From Eustoma russellianum (lineage: Eukaryota; Streptophyta; Magnoliopsida; Gentianales; Gentianaceae), in assembly GCA_036186865.1 (NCBI GenBank), contig AP025047.1, positions 22,909,815 to 22,973,814 on the forward strand: 64,000 bases of DNA. Reading direction: 5' to 3'. A program made the position numbers and the translations under genes. The notes below the pieces were generated by a model. It saw only the letters and a program-made list of their open reading frames with translations, was not told the DNA's origin and did not search any database. Shown piece by piece: positions 45,360 through 58,515 of this stretch (position 1 is its first letter; every line of letters begins with the position of its first letter).

Positions 45360-45372
45360 ATCTCCCCTTTTG
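45360..45372 (-). other. Copia-6 polypurine tract
   Basis: CAAAAGGGGAGAT in element sense, directly before LTR A. The copy before LTR B (53792-) has five G. Confidence 0.8.
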
Positions 45373-45615
45373 ATGATTTTCAAAATAACTTGTATACATG
45401 ATTTAAATGCTATCTCTCCCCTTGAACTATGCACAGATTTGAAATTTGAATTTCGAATTTCAAATCCGGCTCCCCCTTGATTTGTGCAATTAAGATCAAT
45501 TAAGATCAATCAGTGTCTCTCTCCCCCTTAAATCATGCTTCTCTCTCCCCCTTTATTTTGGAAAGTTAATCAAAAGATTCCTGTCAAAAAGGAAAGTAAA
45601 GCAAATAATATCACA

Positions 45616-48600
45616 TCAAATCACATCAACGGGAATCATGCCTAATTTAGAACGAAGAGATTCATATGTGGCTTGATTTAAGGCCTTTGTGAATATATCC
45701 GCTACTTGTGATTCTGTGCGTACGTGATCTATGACAATATTACCATTGTTAACGTGATCACGAAGAAAGTGATAGCGAACTTCTATGCTTAGCCTTAGAG
45801 TGTAACACGGGGTTCTTAGACAAATTTATTGCACTCATACTATCACATAGATAGGAATTTTATTTACGGTAATTCCAAAGTCCGAAAGTTGTTGTTTTAT
45901 CCACAACAACGTGTGCAACAGAGGCTAAGAGCCATATACTCAGCCTCAGTAGTGGACAAAGCAACACTTGCTTGCTTTTTGGAAAACCATGAAATAAGGG
46001 AATTTCCTATAATTGACAAGTTCGCTCGTGCTTTTTCTATCTATTTTGCAGCCACCATAATCTGCATCAGTGTAAGCATGTAAGTCAAATGTAGAACCTT
46101 ATCATACCAAATACCTAAGGTGGGCTTTGCTTAATATACGAAATATTCTTTTTACCGCATTTAAGTGTGATACCTTAGGTTGACTTTGAAAACGAGCACA
46201 CATGCATACGCTAAACATGATGTCAGGCCTACTAGCAGTTAAATATAGTAAAGAACCTATCATAGATCGATATAATCCATTATCAACGTCTTTACCATGT
46301 TCGTCTTTGTCTAATTTAGTAGTGACACTCATAGGCGGGGGGAGGGTTTCAAATTTTCAAAATTGAACTTTTGATCATGTCATTTACATACTTAGCTTGG
46401 CTTATATGAATTCCTTTACTCGTTTGCTTAATCTGCAAGCCAAGAAAATAATTGAGTTCACCAACCATAGACATTTCAAATCAGCTTTCATACAATTTCA
46501 AAATCTTTAACGAGTCTATGTGAGGTAGAACCGAAAATAATGTCATCTACGTAGATTTGAATTAAGTAAATCTGATTTTTCTTGTTTCAAAAATAGTGTA
46601 CTATCTATAGTACCGCGTTTAAAATTATTTTCTAAAAGGAAAGTAGCAAAACGATCATACCATGCTCTTGGCGCTTGCTTTAGGCCATATAGTGCCTTCT
46701 TTAGTTTGTACACGTGATCTGGATGTTTCAAATCTTCAAAACCGGGTGGTTGCTTCACGTATACTTCTTCTTGTATGAATCCGTTTAGAAAAGCACTTTT
46801 GACGTCCATTTGATACAATTTAAAATCTTTCATGCAAGCAATAGCAAGTAAGAGTCGTATAGCTTCTAAACGTGCTACGGGTGCAAATGTTTCATCGTAG
46901 TCTATTCCTTCTTCTTGATTATATCCTTGAGCTACGAGTCTTGCTTTATTTCTAACGACCTTTCCTTCTTCATTCATTTTATTCCTAAATACCCACTTTG
47001 TGCCTATTATCTTATCTTGTGGTCGTGGCACTAAATCCCATACATCATTTCTAACGAATTGATTAAGTTCGTCATGCATAGCATCAATCCAAGATGAATC
47101 ACTCAAAGCATCATGCACATTTTTGGGCTCAATTTCAGAAATCATAGCATGAAATTCATTTATTTCATCCGAAGTGATTCTTCTACGTGGTCGCACACCG
47201 TGAGTGATGTCGCCTATGATGAGATCATGTGGGTGATCTCTATGCCATCTTGGTTGATTATTTTCTAAGTTATCATGCATTTCTATATGATCATGCATTT
47301 CTAGTGTCTCATTCATCTCATGCATATCAAAAGAATCATTATCTTCATCCAAAACGGATTTCAATTCAAAATCATCATCATATTCCTTTTCTTTATCAAT
47401 CTCACCAAATTCATTGAATTTAACATGAATAGATTCTATGATTTGTCTAGTGAGAGGATCATAACATCTATATGCTTTGAATTTATGGAATACCAACAAA
47501 AATGCACTCAATTGATTTGGATTCAAATTTATCTAAATTATCTTTTGTATTCAAGACAAAGCATTTGCATCCAAACACACGAAAATAATCAATCTTAGGC
47601 ATGCGATCATTCAAAATTTCGTAAGGCGTCTTGTTTATTTTCTTTCTTATAGATAGGCGATTTACAATGTAGCATGCACAATTTACGGCTTCCGCCCACA
47701 GAGATTCTAAGCAATTTATTTTCGCAAAGCATGGTTCTAGCGATTTCTTGTAGTGCGATTCTTTCTTTCTACTACTCCATTATTTAATTGTGGAGTTCTA
47801 GGTGGCGAAAACTCATGTTTAATTCCTTTTTCTTCACAAAACGAAATCATCTCTTTATTTTTAAACTCACCGCCTCTATCGCTTCTTATTCTTTTCACAT
47901 TTACACCGTATTGATTTTCAAGTTGTTTAATTAATTTAGCAATCTCTACGGCGCTATCATCCTTATGTGCAAGAAATAAAGTCCAAGTATAACGAGAAAA
48001 GTCATCAACAATACGCATGCATAGTGACGCCCACCAAGGCTTGTAGTGCGACTAGGACCAAACAAATCGATATGCAATAGTTCTAGTATTCTAGTCGTGC
48101 TTATTTCATTTTTCGGCTTAAGTGACTCACGTGTTTGTTTGCCTTTTATGCAAAGATTCACACAACTGAAAGTTGTCTAAATCAAGCGTAGGCAATCCCC
48201 GTACTAGGTTCTTTCGTTGTAGTTTTTCTAGTGTGGAAATGCCAATGTGTCCTAAACGTCTATGCCATAAATTCACATTGGGTTCATTTGTCATAAAACA
48301 CTTAACTTTAACGTCTACTACATCATCCATAGATAGCGTAAAAATATTGCCTTCTCGTTTTCCTTTAAAACGGTTTCTCCATTTTTATCTATTATGTTGC
48401 AATAAGGATGAGTGAAGCATACATTGAAACCCTTGTCAACAAATTGAGAAATACTAAGAAGATTGTAGGATAAGTTTGCTTACCAAAAATACGTTGGAGA
48501 TTTGAAGTGTATTCGGATTGCCAATCGTACCTTTTCCAATAATCTTGCCTTCTATGTTGTCTCCAAAGGTCCACGGATCCGCCTTTTGTGACCTTCTTTA

Positions 48601-50670
48601 ATTTGGAGAACAGGCTCGGGTCACCCGTCATGTGCCTCGAGCAAACCACTGTCAAGGAACCACTTTATTGATGTATCTTCGATGTGTGGTCTCCCTGCAA
48701 TGTGGAAAAGTGATTTAGGTACCCTTTTAATTTTGGATCCTTTCGAGTTAGTTAATCACCTTTTGGTAAAGGTACCCTTTCGGTACCCATACTTGGGTGA
48801 TCCTTCTCGGTCTATCAAATGGCAAGAATGTAGATGAAGGTGCAATATAATATACATGTGGTGCATGTACTTTGGGTCTTTGCCCAAGGACTCCTCTATA
48901 CTCATTAAATGAAGGACGCTTTTGATATGTCCTTGTGTGTGTGTGCATAGTGCGTGGATGATATGTATTTCGTGTATGCATTGTTCTTCTCTTTCATATC
49001 TATATGGTACAACGTTATATTTCACATGATATGATGGAGTGGGACGTGAGGAAGGGGGCACTTTTTGCGTCATCTAGACGCCACTTGCGGCTTAGGAGTG
49101 TCTACTTTCTTAGACACAACAAACTTGGTTGGTTTGGTTGATACTTCGTTAGTATCAACGTATCCCAATCCAGTTTTGTCACTGTCATGCTTTTGTGATA
49201 ATATGATGCGATGCAGCATGTTTGACCCTGTATCAAATTGTTTCATCATTTCTATAAATCTGTATTCCTTGATTTCAAATTTGAAATCTCGGATTTCATT
49301 TCATTATTTTGAGTAGTTAATGATGAAATCTCGGTTCTATTAATGCAGTGATGACACATGAAGACTCTTTCTTTGAATCGCTTAATTGAGCGACAAGATT
49401 CTCGTTAGAAGATTCTAACAGTTTCTTGTCTTCAATTAAACGTTTCTTTTCTTTAGTGAGAGTCTTAGTAAATTTATGCAATTCAAGATATTGACTAAAA
49501 GATCATCATAAGAAGGTTCAGAGTCAGAGTCAGAATCAGATGATACCTCATTAGATGCCTTTGAAGCAAAGCAAACTTGAGCGGTTCTCCTCTTCGGTCT
49601 CAGTTTCAGAATCTGATGAGTCACTCCAGGTGGAGGCCTTTAGTGCACGTTTCTTTGTTTAGGATCTGAGACGAGTCTATTTTGTTCCGCTCCTTGTCAG
49701 GGTACTTATTAGTTTGCTTTTCTTTGTTTGGACAGTCATATGATAGTGTCCGAGTTTGCCGCATTCATAACATTAATGTCTTTATCATTTGATTTGTTTT
49801 TATTTCTCTTAGATGTAGTGCCATTGTTTTTATTTTCTAAATGACTTTCTCATGAATCTTCTTAGTCCTTTAGCCAATAGGATCAAGTCATCATTATCCG
49901 ATTTCGGAATCACTATCATCTACGTGATCGGAGGGAGGGGAGACGTATTCATTTGATTTAAAAAGCAATGGTTTTACCTTGTTTAATGATTCCGATTTCC
50001 GAATAGTAAGTTTGTTTTCATAGACTTGAGTGAGCCAATTAGTTCTTCCATCTTTATTGATTTAGTCCCTTGCTTTCCTCTATCGCAGTCACTTTAGGAT
50101 CCCATTCAGAAGGAAGGTTAGTAGGACTTTCTGTACCTTTTCCTGCGTAGGTAAAAGCCTTACCAAGAGACTCAAGAGAGTTGTAGATGTTAGTCAAACG
50201 AAGATCCATATCTACAATAGACTCATTAGGCAACAATTTAAAGGACTCGAGAGTGGACATAAGCATATTAATTTTTGATTCTTTTACTTGACTCGTGCTT
50301 TCGTGTTTCATTTCTAGTATCCTCCACATTTCTTGTGCACTCGAACAGTTTGACACATAACCTAGACTCACTTTTACTTAATCCGTTTTAAAAGCAATTG
50401 CATAGCCCTAGCATTCATACTAAGTTTCTTTTTATCATCACTCGTATATTCTTGTCTAGTTTTAATAACTTCTAAAGTAACTCCGTCTACAGTGGATACA
50501 TTAGATGGGACATAAGGACCATCTTCAATGATTGACCAAAGGTCTATATCTATAGCCATAAGAAAAAGCTTCATCCTAAGTTTCCACTGAATAAACGACT
50601 CACGGTCAAAAAGTGGAGGCCTTTGGCTTGACATACCTTCTTGCTCGGTTTTGAGATTTGTGGATGCCAT
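45616..50670 (-). pseudogene. Copia-6 body A, gag-pol
   Basis: Gag starts at ATG 50670 (MASTNLKTEQEGMSSQRPPL) with WKLRMKLFLMAIDIDLW. It continues 50371-50054, with EMWRILEMKHESTSQVKESK. A zinc knuckle (YECGKLGHYHMT) lies near 49770-49720. VWVPKG lies near 48785. Protease DSGCSRHMTGD near 48650-48610 has an extra base. GAG-pre-integrase is NLWHRRLGHIGISTLEKLQ (about 48270). Integrase is 48161-47737, with LLHIDLFGPSRTTSLGGRHY and IRSDRGGEFKN. RT is 47526-46480, with DLVPRPQDK, KSAFLNGFIQEEVYVKQPPG, LYGLKQAPRAWYDRF and YVDDIIFGS. RNase H is 46332-45616. The frames are disrupted mostly by one-base indels, consistent with base-calling error, decay, or both. Confidence 0.9.
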
Positions 50671-50710
50671 CTCACTGAATCGTTGGATTCCTTGAAGTGA
50701 GTATTCCTGC

Positions 50711-50722
50711 GCTCTGATACCA
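50711..50722 (-). other. Copia-6 primer-binding site
   Basis: TGGTATCAGAGC in element sense, two bases from LTR B. Confidence 0.93.
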
Positions 50723-50724
50723 CT

Positions 50725-53704
50725 TGTAGGATCTGTAAGGCACCACTAGAAGGGGGGGTTGAATAGATGGTGCGGAAAAATGGGTATTTAAAATTTCTTT
50801 AAACCTAACCAATTCAAGTTCTGAAATAGATTCTGTTTTCAGGACCAGTTTTAAAACGTTTTTAAAACTAGGTTAGAGGTCTCCAAAAATTATGAAATTT
50901 TTGAGAGAACTTAGCCTCAGATGTTATGAGGGTTCCCTAAAAATTTCAAATTCAAATTCAACCTTTAACCTCTGAAAAACCGTTGGTACTCAGATTGTGC
51001 AAATCTGCCAGAAACGGTAGATGGTTTTGAAAAATTAATTCCTATTTGTGTGAACGTCCAAATGATCTGAAAATTTGACCACTAACTATTTATATACTAT
51101 ATTTTAATGGGTTGAAATAGTTTTTGGAAAATTCTTTTGGGAAGTAGGTCAAATACAATCAAAGTCTCAACCTTTGCAAGTCTGAGAATCAGACTGCACT
51201 AGTCTCAGAACTTTTGATGTTTGATTGACTTATACTTGTCCAAAAGGGTTGAAACTTGTGCCAAATTAACCCTAGAACGTGTAGGTATGTTTCTGGAAAT
51301 TTTTGTAATTTTTGAAATTCGTTTACTATTTTTACGAACGTGAACAAAACGTATAAACAGTGTAGAAACTGAAAAGTAAATGCTGAAAGTAAATTGCACC
51401 GAGATTTTTATACTGGTTCGGTTATAAACAACCTACTCCAAGTCTTCAAGGAACACCTTCCTTGGTTCACACTATTCACACACACAACACACCTTACCAC
51501 AGATTGATAGAGTTACACCTTAACTCCAACCCTTTACAAACCTTGTATTGCTAGTACAATTCACACGAACACCACCACCTCGCTAGAATGAAGATTGATC
51601 ACACCTTGATCAATCTTTTACAAAGATGAATGAATGGTGGTTTATATGAAGCCTATTCAAGATTGAAAGATGTAAAGAAACAATAGGCTTTTTACAAGAA
51701 AAGAGAAAGAAGAAGATGTAGGAGAAGAAGAGCTTGACAATTTGATCACTTTGGAATGCAATTCTTGTTGTTGTTTTTGTTTGCTCTCCTCTTCTTTCTT
51801 TAAGGTTGCAGCCGTCCCCTATAGGCCATCTCTCCCTCTTGAAAATTTCCTTTTAAGTGCTTGAGAGAGTGTAAGACATCATGGTGACAATGCCTTGCTT
51901 ACTTGGCATCATTCTATTGGATCATCATTTAGTCTTCGCTTACTTGGCACCTCTTTATTGGCTCAATGTTGTCATCAAGATGACATGGAAATAATCTGAA
52001 ATAATCACTTAAAATGTGCCAAAAAATCAACCATAAATTCATACCATAAATCAAAAATTTCATCATAAATTGCAAGACCAACAAATCCTTCCTTTTTACT
52101 CCAAAAAATCGGCCATGATGTTCTTGCCATGCTGAATTTTTCAAGCATGTGCAACCTTCCATTTCTTCAAAATAATACCCATTATTCTTTGATTTTTCAC
52201 CATAAAAATGAATCAACAATACAGTGGTAAGTCTTGCTATCAATTGAGAAATGAATTTGGACACAAAATAGTGCTAGAATTCGTCCATCCCCCTTGTACA
52301 CATGCTGAAAAATTTTCAGCATGTGATATGTATAATATCCCCTTTTATTTATTTAAATTACATTCAAAACATTACCATATCTTCTTCCAATTTATCACCT
52401 AATAAAAGATGACAAAATATGTCACATTAAACATATAAAATTCAGGCCACTTTAATGTTAGTATGCTGAAATTTTCAGCATGTGACATAAGAGAGATATA
52501 TGTTGAATTCTTACCTTTTGTAGCTTCTCTCTTTGATTCACCAACAATGTATGATTGATCCTTGACCAATCATATGCCAACAAGGCTCCACATGTGCTCC
52601 ATCTCAGCTGTATGTGCGTTGGAAGATGTATATACATGTGCTGAAATTTATTTTTGTTAACTTTGTAAAATAGTGCACATTTAATAATACACTACATGTA
52701 ATATTCCAATCAGCCCTTAATTTAATTTTCTAGAACACTTTAAGATGTATATCATATGTAAAAAGTGTCTAGATACGTGTCACATGATGTACAAGAAAAA
52801 CGTTCCATGTTATGTGCGTAGAAAACCGAATTTTCGATATTTATCGATTACCCGATTTTTCTCTAATTTAAATTCCAAATTTTGCACATGTTATATATAT
52901 TATGTTATACATAATATATATAATATATACTTTAATCTCAGCACTTGTCTGGTTTAAAGTGGTACCATTAACATGTGACAAAATTAAACTTGGAATCTTC
53001 ACATTTTGGCCTTAATATGGAGTAATTTGTGTGTGCCAACATGGAAAGTATTTTTGGCTGATTATATCATGTATGGCACGAAAATATCATCATATTTTGA
53101 TTTATATGGGCTGGCCATTTATTTATGGCAAGTACGTGACACGTTGGCGAAGTTTCGGTATTCGCCCGATACGGACAAATTTCGGTTTAGAACCTTTTAT
53201 CGTGTCGTATTTAATTTGTCATCACCATATCTTATATCATATGATATAAGACCTGAATGTACTCATAAATATGAGTTAAGTATAGTGGTGTGACGTTAAC
53301 GTACGTACGTAAGATATATAACGTGTCGGTAGTACGTTGGAATACATGTGTATGTGCCTTTATTTAAAAAATCTGAAAATATATAGTGTATTTATATATA
53401 TATGGCGTGTTCATTTAAGATGGAGAGGAGGAGAAGACTTTCCTTCTTTAGCCTTGTTGCCTTTGAGCAGTTTGCAAATGAATCTTCCTTTAATGAACTA
53501 CTTAGTTTATTAAACTAAGTACTTCACTTAATAAACTAATTAGTTCATTAATGGTGGCAACTGAAAATAGTATAAACACAACAAATGTTTGCCATATGAT
53601 GTAAGCTTTAATGCTTCATGGCTCGTTAGTACGGCAACATAATATATAAGCTAAATAAGGCAAGTAATGGCAAGTATCATGCACACATGTACACATTTAT
53701 GCAC

Positions 53705-53745
<41 letters not shown>

Positions 53746-53791
53746 TTCAAATTTCTTATTTTAAAATCACTCAAACCCTCTTATTTCTACA
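50725..53791 (-). repeat. Copia-6 LTR B
   Basis: 3067 bp, near-identical to LTR A with scattered one-base indels. It serves as 5' LTR of body A and as 3' LTR of body B. Confidence 0.92.
53708..53742. repeat. (AT)n microsatellite in LTR B
   Basis: Shorter counterpart of the tract at 45259-45310. Confidence 0.93.
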
Positions 53792-54048
53792 ATCTCCCCC
53801 TTTTGATGATTTTCAAAATAACTTGTATACATGATTAAATGCTATCTCTCCCCCTTTGAACTATGCACAGATTTGAAATTTGAATTTCGAATTTCAAATC
53901 CGGCTCCCCCTTGATTTGTGCAATTAAGATCAATTAAGATCAATCAGTGTCTCTCTCCCCCTTAAATCATGCTTCTCTCTCCCCCTTTATTTGGAAAGTT
54001 AATCAAAAGATTCCTGTCAAAAAGGAAAGTAAAGCAAATAATATCACA

Positions 54049-57000
54049 TCAAATCACATCAACGGGAATCATGCCTAATTTAGAACGAAGAGATTCATAT
54101 GTGGCTTGATTTAAGGCCTTTGTGAATATATCCGCTACTTGTGATTCTGTGCGTACGTGATCTATGACAATATTACCATTGTTAACGTGATCACGAAGAA
54201 AGTGATAGCGAACTTCTATATGCTTAGCCTTAGAGTGTAACACGGGGTTCTTAGACAAATTTATTGCACTCATACTATCACAATAGATAGGAATTTTATT
54301 TACGGTAATTCCAAAGTCCGAAAGTTGTTGTTTTATCCACAACAACTGTGTGCAACAGAGGCTAAGAGCCATATACTCAGCCTCAGTATTGGACAAAGCA
54401 ACACTTGCTTGCTTTTTGGAAAACCATGAAATAAGGGAATTTCCTATAAATTGACAAGTTCCGCTCGTGCTTTTTCTATCTATTTTGCAGCCACCATAAT
54501 CTGCATTAGTGTAAGCATGTAAGTCAAATGTAGAATCCTTATCATACCAAATACCTAAGGTGGGCATGTTGCTTAATATAACGAAATATTCTTTTTACCG
54601 CATTTAAGTGTGATACCTTAGGTTGACTTTGAAAACGAGCACACATGCATACGCTAAACATGATGTCAGGCCTACTAGCAGTTAAATATAGTAAAGAACC
54701 TATCATAGATTGATATAATCCATTATCAACGTCTTTACCATGTACGTCTTTGTCTAATTTAGTAGTGACACTCATAGGCGTGGGGGAGGGTTTTCAAATT
54801 TTCAAAATTGAACTTTTTGATCATGTCATTTACATACTTAGCTTGGCTTATATGAATTCCTTTACTCGTTCGCTTAATCTGCAAGCCAAGAAAATAATTG
54901 AGTTCACCAACCATAGACATTTCAAATTCAGCTTTCATACAATTTTCAAAATCTTTAACGAGTCTATGTGAGGTAGATCCGAAAATAATGTCATCTACGT
55001 AGATTTGAATTATAAGTAAATCTGATTTTTCTTGTTTCAAAAATAGTGTACTATCTATAGTACCGCGTTTAAAATTATTTTCTAAAAGGAAAGTAGCAAA
55101 ACGATCATACCATGCTCTTGGCGCTTGCTTTAGGCCATATAGTGCCTTCTTTAGGTTTGTACACGTGATCTGGATGTTTCAAATCTTCAAAACCGGGTGG
55201 TTGCTTCACGTATACTTCTTCTTGTATGAATCCATTTAGAAAAGCACTTTTGACGTCCATTTGATACAATTTAAAATCTTTCATGCAAGCAATAGCAAGT
55301 AATAGTCGTATAGCTTCTAGACGTGCTACGGGTGCGAATGTTGCACCATAGTCAATTCCTTCTTCTTGATTATATCCTTGTGCAACAAGTCTCGCTTTAT
55401 TTCTAACAACCTTTCCTTCTTCATTCATTTTATTCCTAAATACCCACTTTGTGCCTATAATAGTCTTATCTTGTGGTCGTGGCACTAAATCCCATACATC
55501 ATTTCTAACGAATTGATTAAGTTCGTCATGCATAGCATCAATCCAAGATGAATCACTCAAATCATCATGCACATTTTTGGGCTCAATTTCAGAAATCATA
55601 GCATGAAATTCATTTATTTCATCCGAAGTGATTCTTCTACGTGGTCGCATACCGTGAGTGAGGTCGCCTATGATGAGATCTGTGGGTGATCTCTATGCCG
55701 TCTTGGTTGATTAGTTTCTAAGTTATCATGCATTTCTATATGATCATGCATTTCTAGTGTCTCATTCATATCATGCATATCAAAAGAATCATTATCTTCA
55801 TTCAAAACGGGTTTCAATTCAAAATCATCGTCATATTCCTTATCTTTATCAATCTCACCAATTCATTGAATTTAACATGAATAGATTCTATGATTCGTCT
55901 AGTGAGAGGATCATAACATCTATATGCCTTGGAATTTATGGAATATCCAACAAAAATGCACTCAATTGATTTGGATTCAAATTTATCTAAATTATCTTTT
56001 GTATTCAAGACAAAACATTTGCATCCAAACACACGAAAATAATCAATCTTAGGCATGCGATCATTCAAATTCATAAGGCGTCTTTTTTATTTTCTTTCTT
56101 ATAGATAGGCGATTTACAATATAGCATGCACAATTTACGGCTTCCGCCCACAGAATCTAGGCAGTTTATTTTCACAAAGCATAGTTCTAGCGATTTCTTG
56201 TAGTGTATGATTCTTTTCTTTCTACTACTCCATTTAGTTGTGGAGTTCTAGGTGGCGAAAACTCATGTTTAATTCCTTTTTCTCACAAATGAAATCATCT
56301 CTTTGTTTTAAACTCGCCGCCTCTATCGCTTCTTATCCTTTTCACATTTACACCGTATTGATTTTCAAGTTGTTTAATTAATTTAGCAATCTCTACGGCG
56401 CTATCATCCTTATGTGCAAGAAATAAAGTCCAAGTATAACGAGAAAAGTCATCAACAATTACGCATGCATAGTGACGCCCACCAAGGCTTGTAGTGCGAC
56501 TAGGACCAAACAAATCGATATGCAATAGTTCTAATATCTAGTCGTGCTTATTTCATTTTTCGGCTTAAGTGACTCACGTGTTTGTTTGCCTTTTATGCAA
56601 GATTCACACAACTAAAGTTGTCTAAATCAAGCGTAGGCAATCCTCGTACTAGGTTTCTTTCGTTGAAGTTTTTCTAGTAGTGGAAATGCCAATGTGTCCT
56701 AAACGTCTATGCCATAAATTCACATTGGGTTCATTTGACATAAAACACTTGACTTTAGCGTCTACTACATCATCCATAGTAGCGTAAAAATATTCCCTTC
56801 TCGTTTTCCTTTTAAAACGATTTCTCCATTTTATTTTGTTATGTTGCAATAAGGGTGAGTAAAACACACATTAAAACCATTGTCAACAAATTGAGAAATG
56901 CTAAGAAGATTGTAGGATAAGTTGCTTACCAAAATACGTTGGAGATTTGGAGTGTGTTCGGATTACCAATCGTACCTTTTCCAATGATCTTGCCTTCATT

Positions 57001-57096
57001 GTTGTCTCCAAAGGTCACGGATCCGCCTTTTGTGACCTTCTTTAATTTGGAGAACAAGCTCGGGTCACCCGTCATGTGCCTCGAGCAACCACTGTC
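54049..57096 (-). pseudogene. Copia-6 body B, truncated pol
   Basis: RNase H is intact from 54567 to the stop at 54049 (DLHAYTNADYGGCKIDRKST, SWFSKKQASVALSNTEAEYM, ADIFTKALNQ). RT lies at 55650-54759, with ATFAPVARLEAIRLLLAIAC and IYVDDIIFGSTS. Integrase is 56525-56295, with IDLFGPSRTTSLGGRHYA. NLWHRRLGHIGIS lies near 56720. Toward 57096 the protease ends exactly at DSGC, with nothing upstream of the aspartate. Gag is absent. Frames are broken near 55100, 55700-55860, 56080 and 56290. Confidence 0.9.
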
Positions 57097-58501
57097 GGGG
57101 AATCTTTGGATGACCTTAGAGACTTCTTAAGACATGATTAAAGGTAGTCTAAGTCTTGGGAACATGACTTAGGATGGTGAATCAAATTGGCGATTTCAAA
57201 GGGTTCTCGAATCGAGTTTCCATGTGGATGACTTAGGAGGGTTAGGAAATGAATGTATGAGGTATTATAGAGTCAACGAAAGAAAGATAGGAGTACTTGC
57301 ATTGTTCGGGGATCTTGGAATCAAGGCTAAGTGTTGACGATCTAGTTGAAGTCTAAGCGTTGATGTGTAAGCTAGAGAACTCTTGTGTGTTACTTGTGCT
57401 TGCGCATGTGAATATGAACTGCATATGTGAATGAGATATGTGATTGAAACGAGGGGTCTTGCATCATGGCAAGTGCATTGCATATGGATTTGAAAAGAGA
57501 TGTGCTTCGGTACATATTTGCGAAGGTGACCTGTAATGTAAACCGGGATAGAAATATAAGCCGGGGCGCATTGCAGGACACAAAAGGCTGTAACGGAAAC
57601 CGGGATGGAAATATAAGCCGGGGCGTGTTACAGGGTATAAAGTCCTCTGCAATGCTAATCGGGATAGAAATATAAGCCGAGGTGCATTGCAGAGTTTTAC
57701 GAGATCTGTGATGTAAATCGGGATAGAAATATAAGCCGAGGCGCATCACAGAGCATACGAGCCTGTAACGTAAACCGAGATGGAAATATAAGCCAGGGTG
57801 CGTTACATGGTAACGAGTTACGAGACCGGACATTGTGACATGCATTGCACTGATTTGAAAAGAAATGGCTCATGCATTTGTGATTGTGTAGTGTAGTGCA
57901 TATTTTGACATGCATCACGAGAGTCGTTGTGGTATGGATGTGCGTGGTATTTGATTGTTATTGATTCGTTAATTGCGTTCAATTTGCTGTACTTGCTATT
58001 ACATGATTCGTTTATATATTTGGAAGCTTTACAAGACATGTGCCCCACAATTCCCTTGAATTATATATTACTCATGTCCTTGCCATGTGTTGATCCCGTA
58101 TGTCTTATAAGCGGGTTACTTGCTAGCGTTTTTTCGCTAAGGGTACTGCCTTTGTCATTGCAGATGAGCCTAGCTACGATATGATTTTCATAGAGGACGA
58201 CGGCGAGTGGGCTGAATGGGATGCTTAGACTCTGTTGAGGGGATTGACTAGATGGATTTTGTTATTTCTGTTTCTTAGTTCATTTGGAGATTTAGATGGT
58301 TGCGACCATATACAGTTTTGGTATTCACGTTGTCTTTGATGTACTGCATTGATGGTTTAGATTTACGAGATATGGTTCCGCACTTATTTCTCCTACGTCA
58401 TTGATGATGTGTACTCGAGAGATAAGACGTCTTGTAGTCTTCTCAGTAAGCTACGACGGGTGTACCGGTTCGGATTCCGCTGTCCGGGTCGGGGCACTAC
58501 A
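57097..58501 (+). repeat. Gypsy 5' LTR, last part
   Basis: Ends GGGGCACTACA two bases before the primer site. Its left edge does not resume the 3' LTR sequence interrupted at 42301, so part of the LTR was deleted together with the Copia-6 end. It carries the stem-loop array at 57531-57808. Small open frames in it are not credible. Confidence 0.8.
57531..57808 (+). repeat. Five tandem 46-nt stem-loops with compensatory changes
   Basis: Units 57531-57576, 57588-57633, 57647-57692, 57706-57751 and 57763-57808 have spacing of 57, 59, 59 and 57 bp. Each is an 8-bp outer stem, four linker bases, a 4-bp inner stem, a nearly invariant 14-base loop GATRGAAATATAAG, then the return strands. Outer arms by unit: CTGTAATG/CATTGCAG, CTGTAACG/TGTTACAG, CTGCAATG/CATTGCAG, CTGTGATG/CATCACAG, CTGTAACG/CGTTACAT. 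Inner arms: CCGG/CCGG (units 1 and 2), TCGG/CCGA (units 3 and 4), CCGA/CCAG (unit 5, two of four pairs). Base pairs change together at several positions. Confidence 0.9.
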
Positions 58502-58503
58502 GG

Positions 58504-58515
58504 TGGTATCAGAGC
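58504..58515 (+). other. Gypsy primer-binding site
   Basis: TGGTATCAGAGC, complementary to the 3' end of initiator tRNA-Met, two bases after the LTR end. Confidence 0.95.

Larger units (their letters stand above)
42302..57096 (-). mobile_element. Copia-6, SIRE-like, tandem LTR-body-LTR-truncated body
   Basis: On the minus strand the order, from left, is LTR A (42302-45359), complete body A, LTR B (50725-53791) and body B, which stops at 57096 inside the protease active site. The LTRs run TGTAGAAATAAGAGG to GATCCTACA. A left target site GTAAT is present, but its partner and the outer LTR are missing on the right. Bodies A and B are near-identical. The arrangement fits unequal recombination between tandem or sister copies plus a deletion into the Gypsy LTR; assembly error is the alternative. 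Confidence 0.88.

Noticed and set aside
45253..45480. Open frame through the (AT)n tract
   Set aside because: The translation is an Ile/Tyr repeat produced by the microsatellite.
57531..57808. CRISPR-like array of spaced repeats
   Set aside because: The DNA is a plant retroelement LTR. The conserved part is longer than the short spacers, and spacers are similar between units, so it is a tandem repeat and not a CRISPR.
57466..57918. Small open frames on both strands over the stem-loop array (up to 151 codons)
   Set aside because: They arise from the in-phase tandem repeats and have repetitive translations. The pairing pattern explains the sequence better than coding does.
2232..58515. tRNA-Met genes at the repeated TGGTATCAGAGC motifs
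   Set aside because: Each is only about 12 bases long and sits directly beside an LTR end; they are primer-binding sites.
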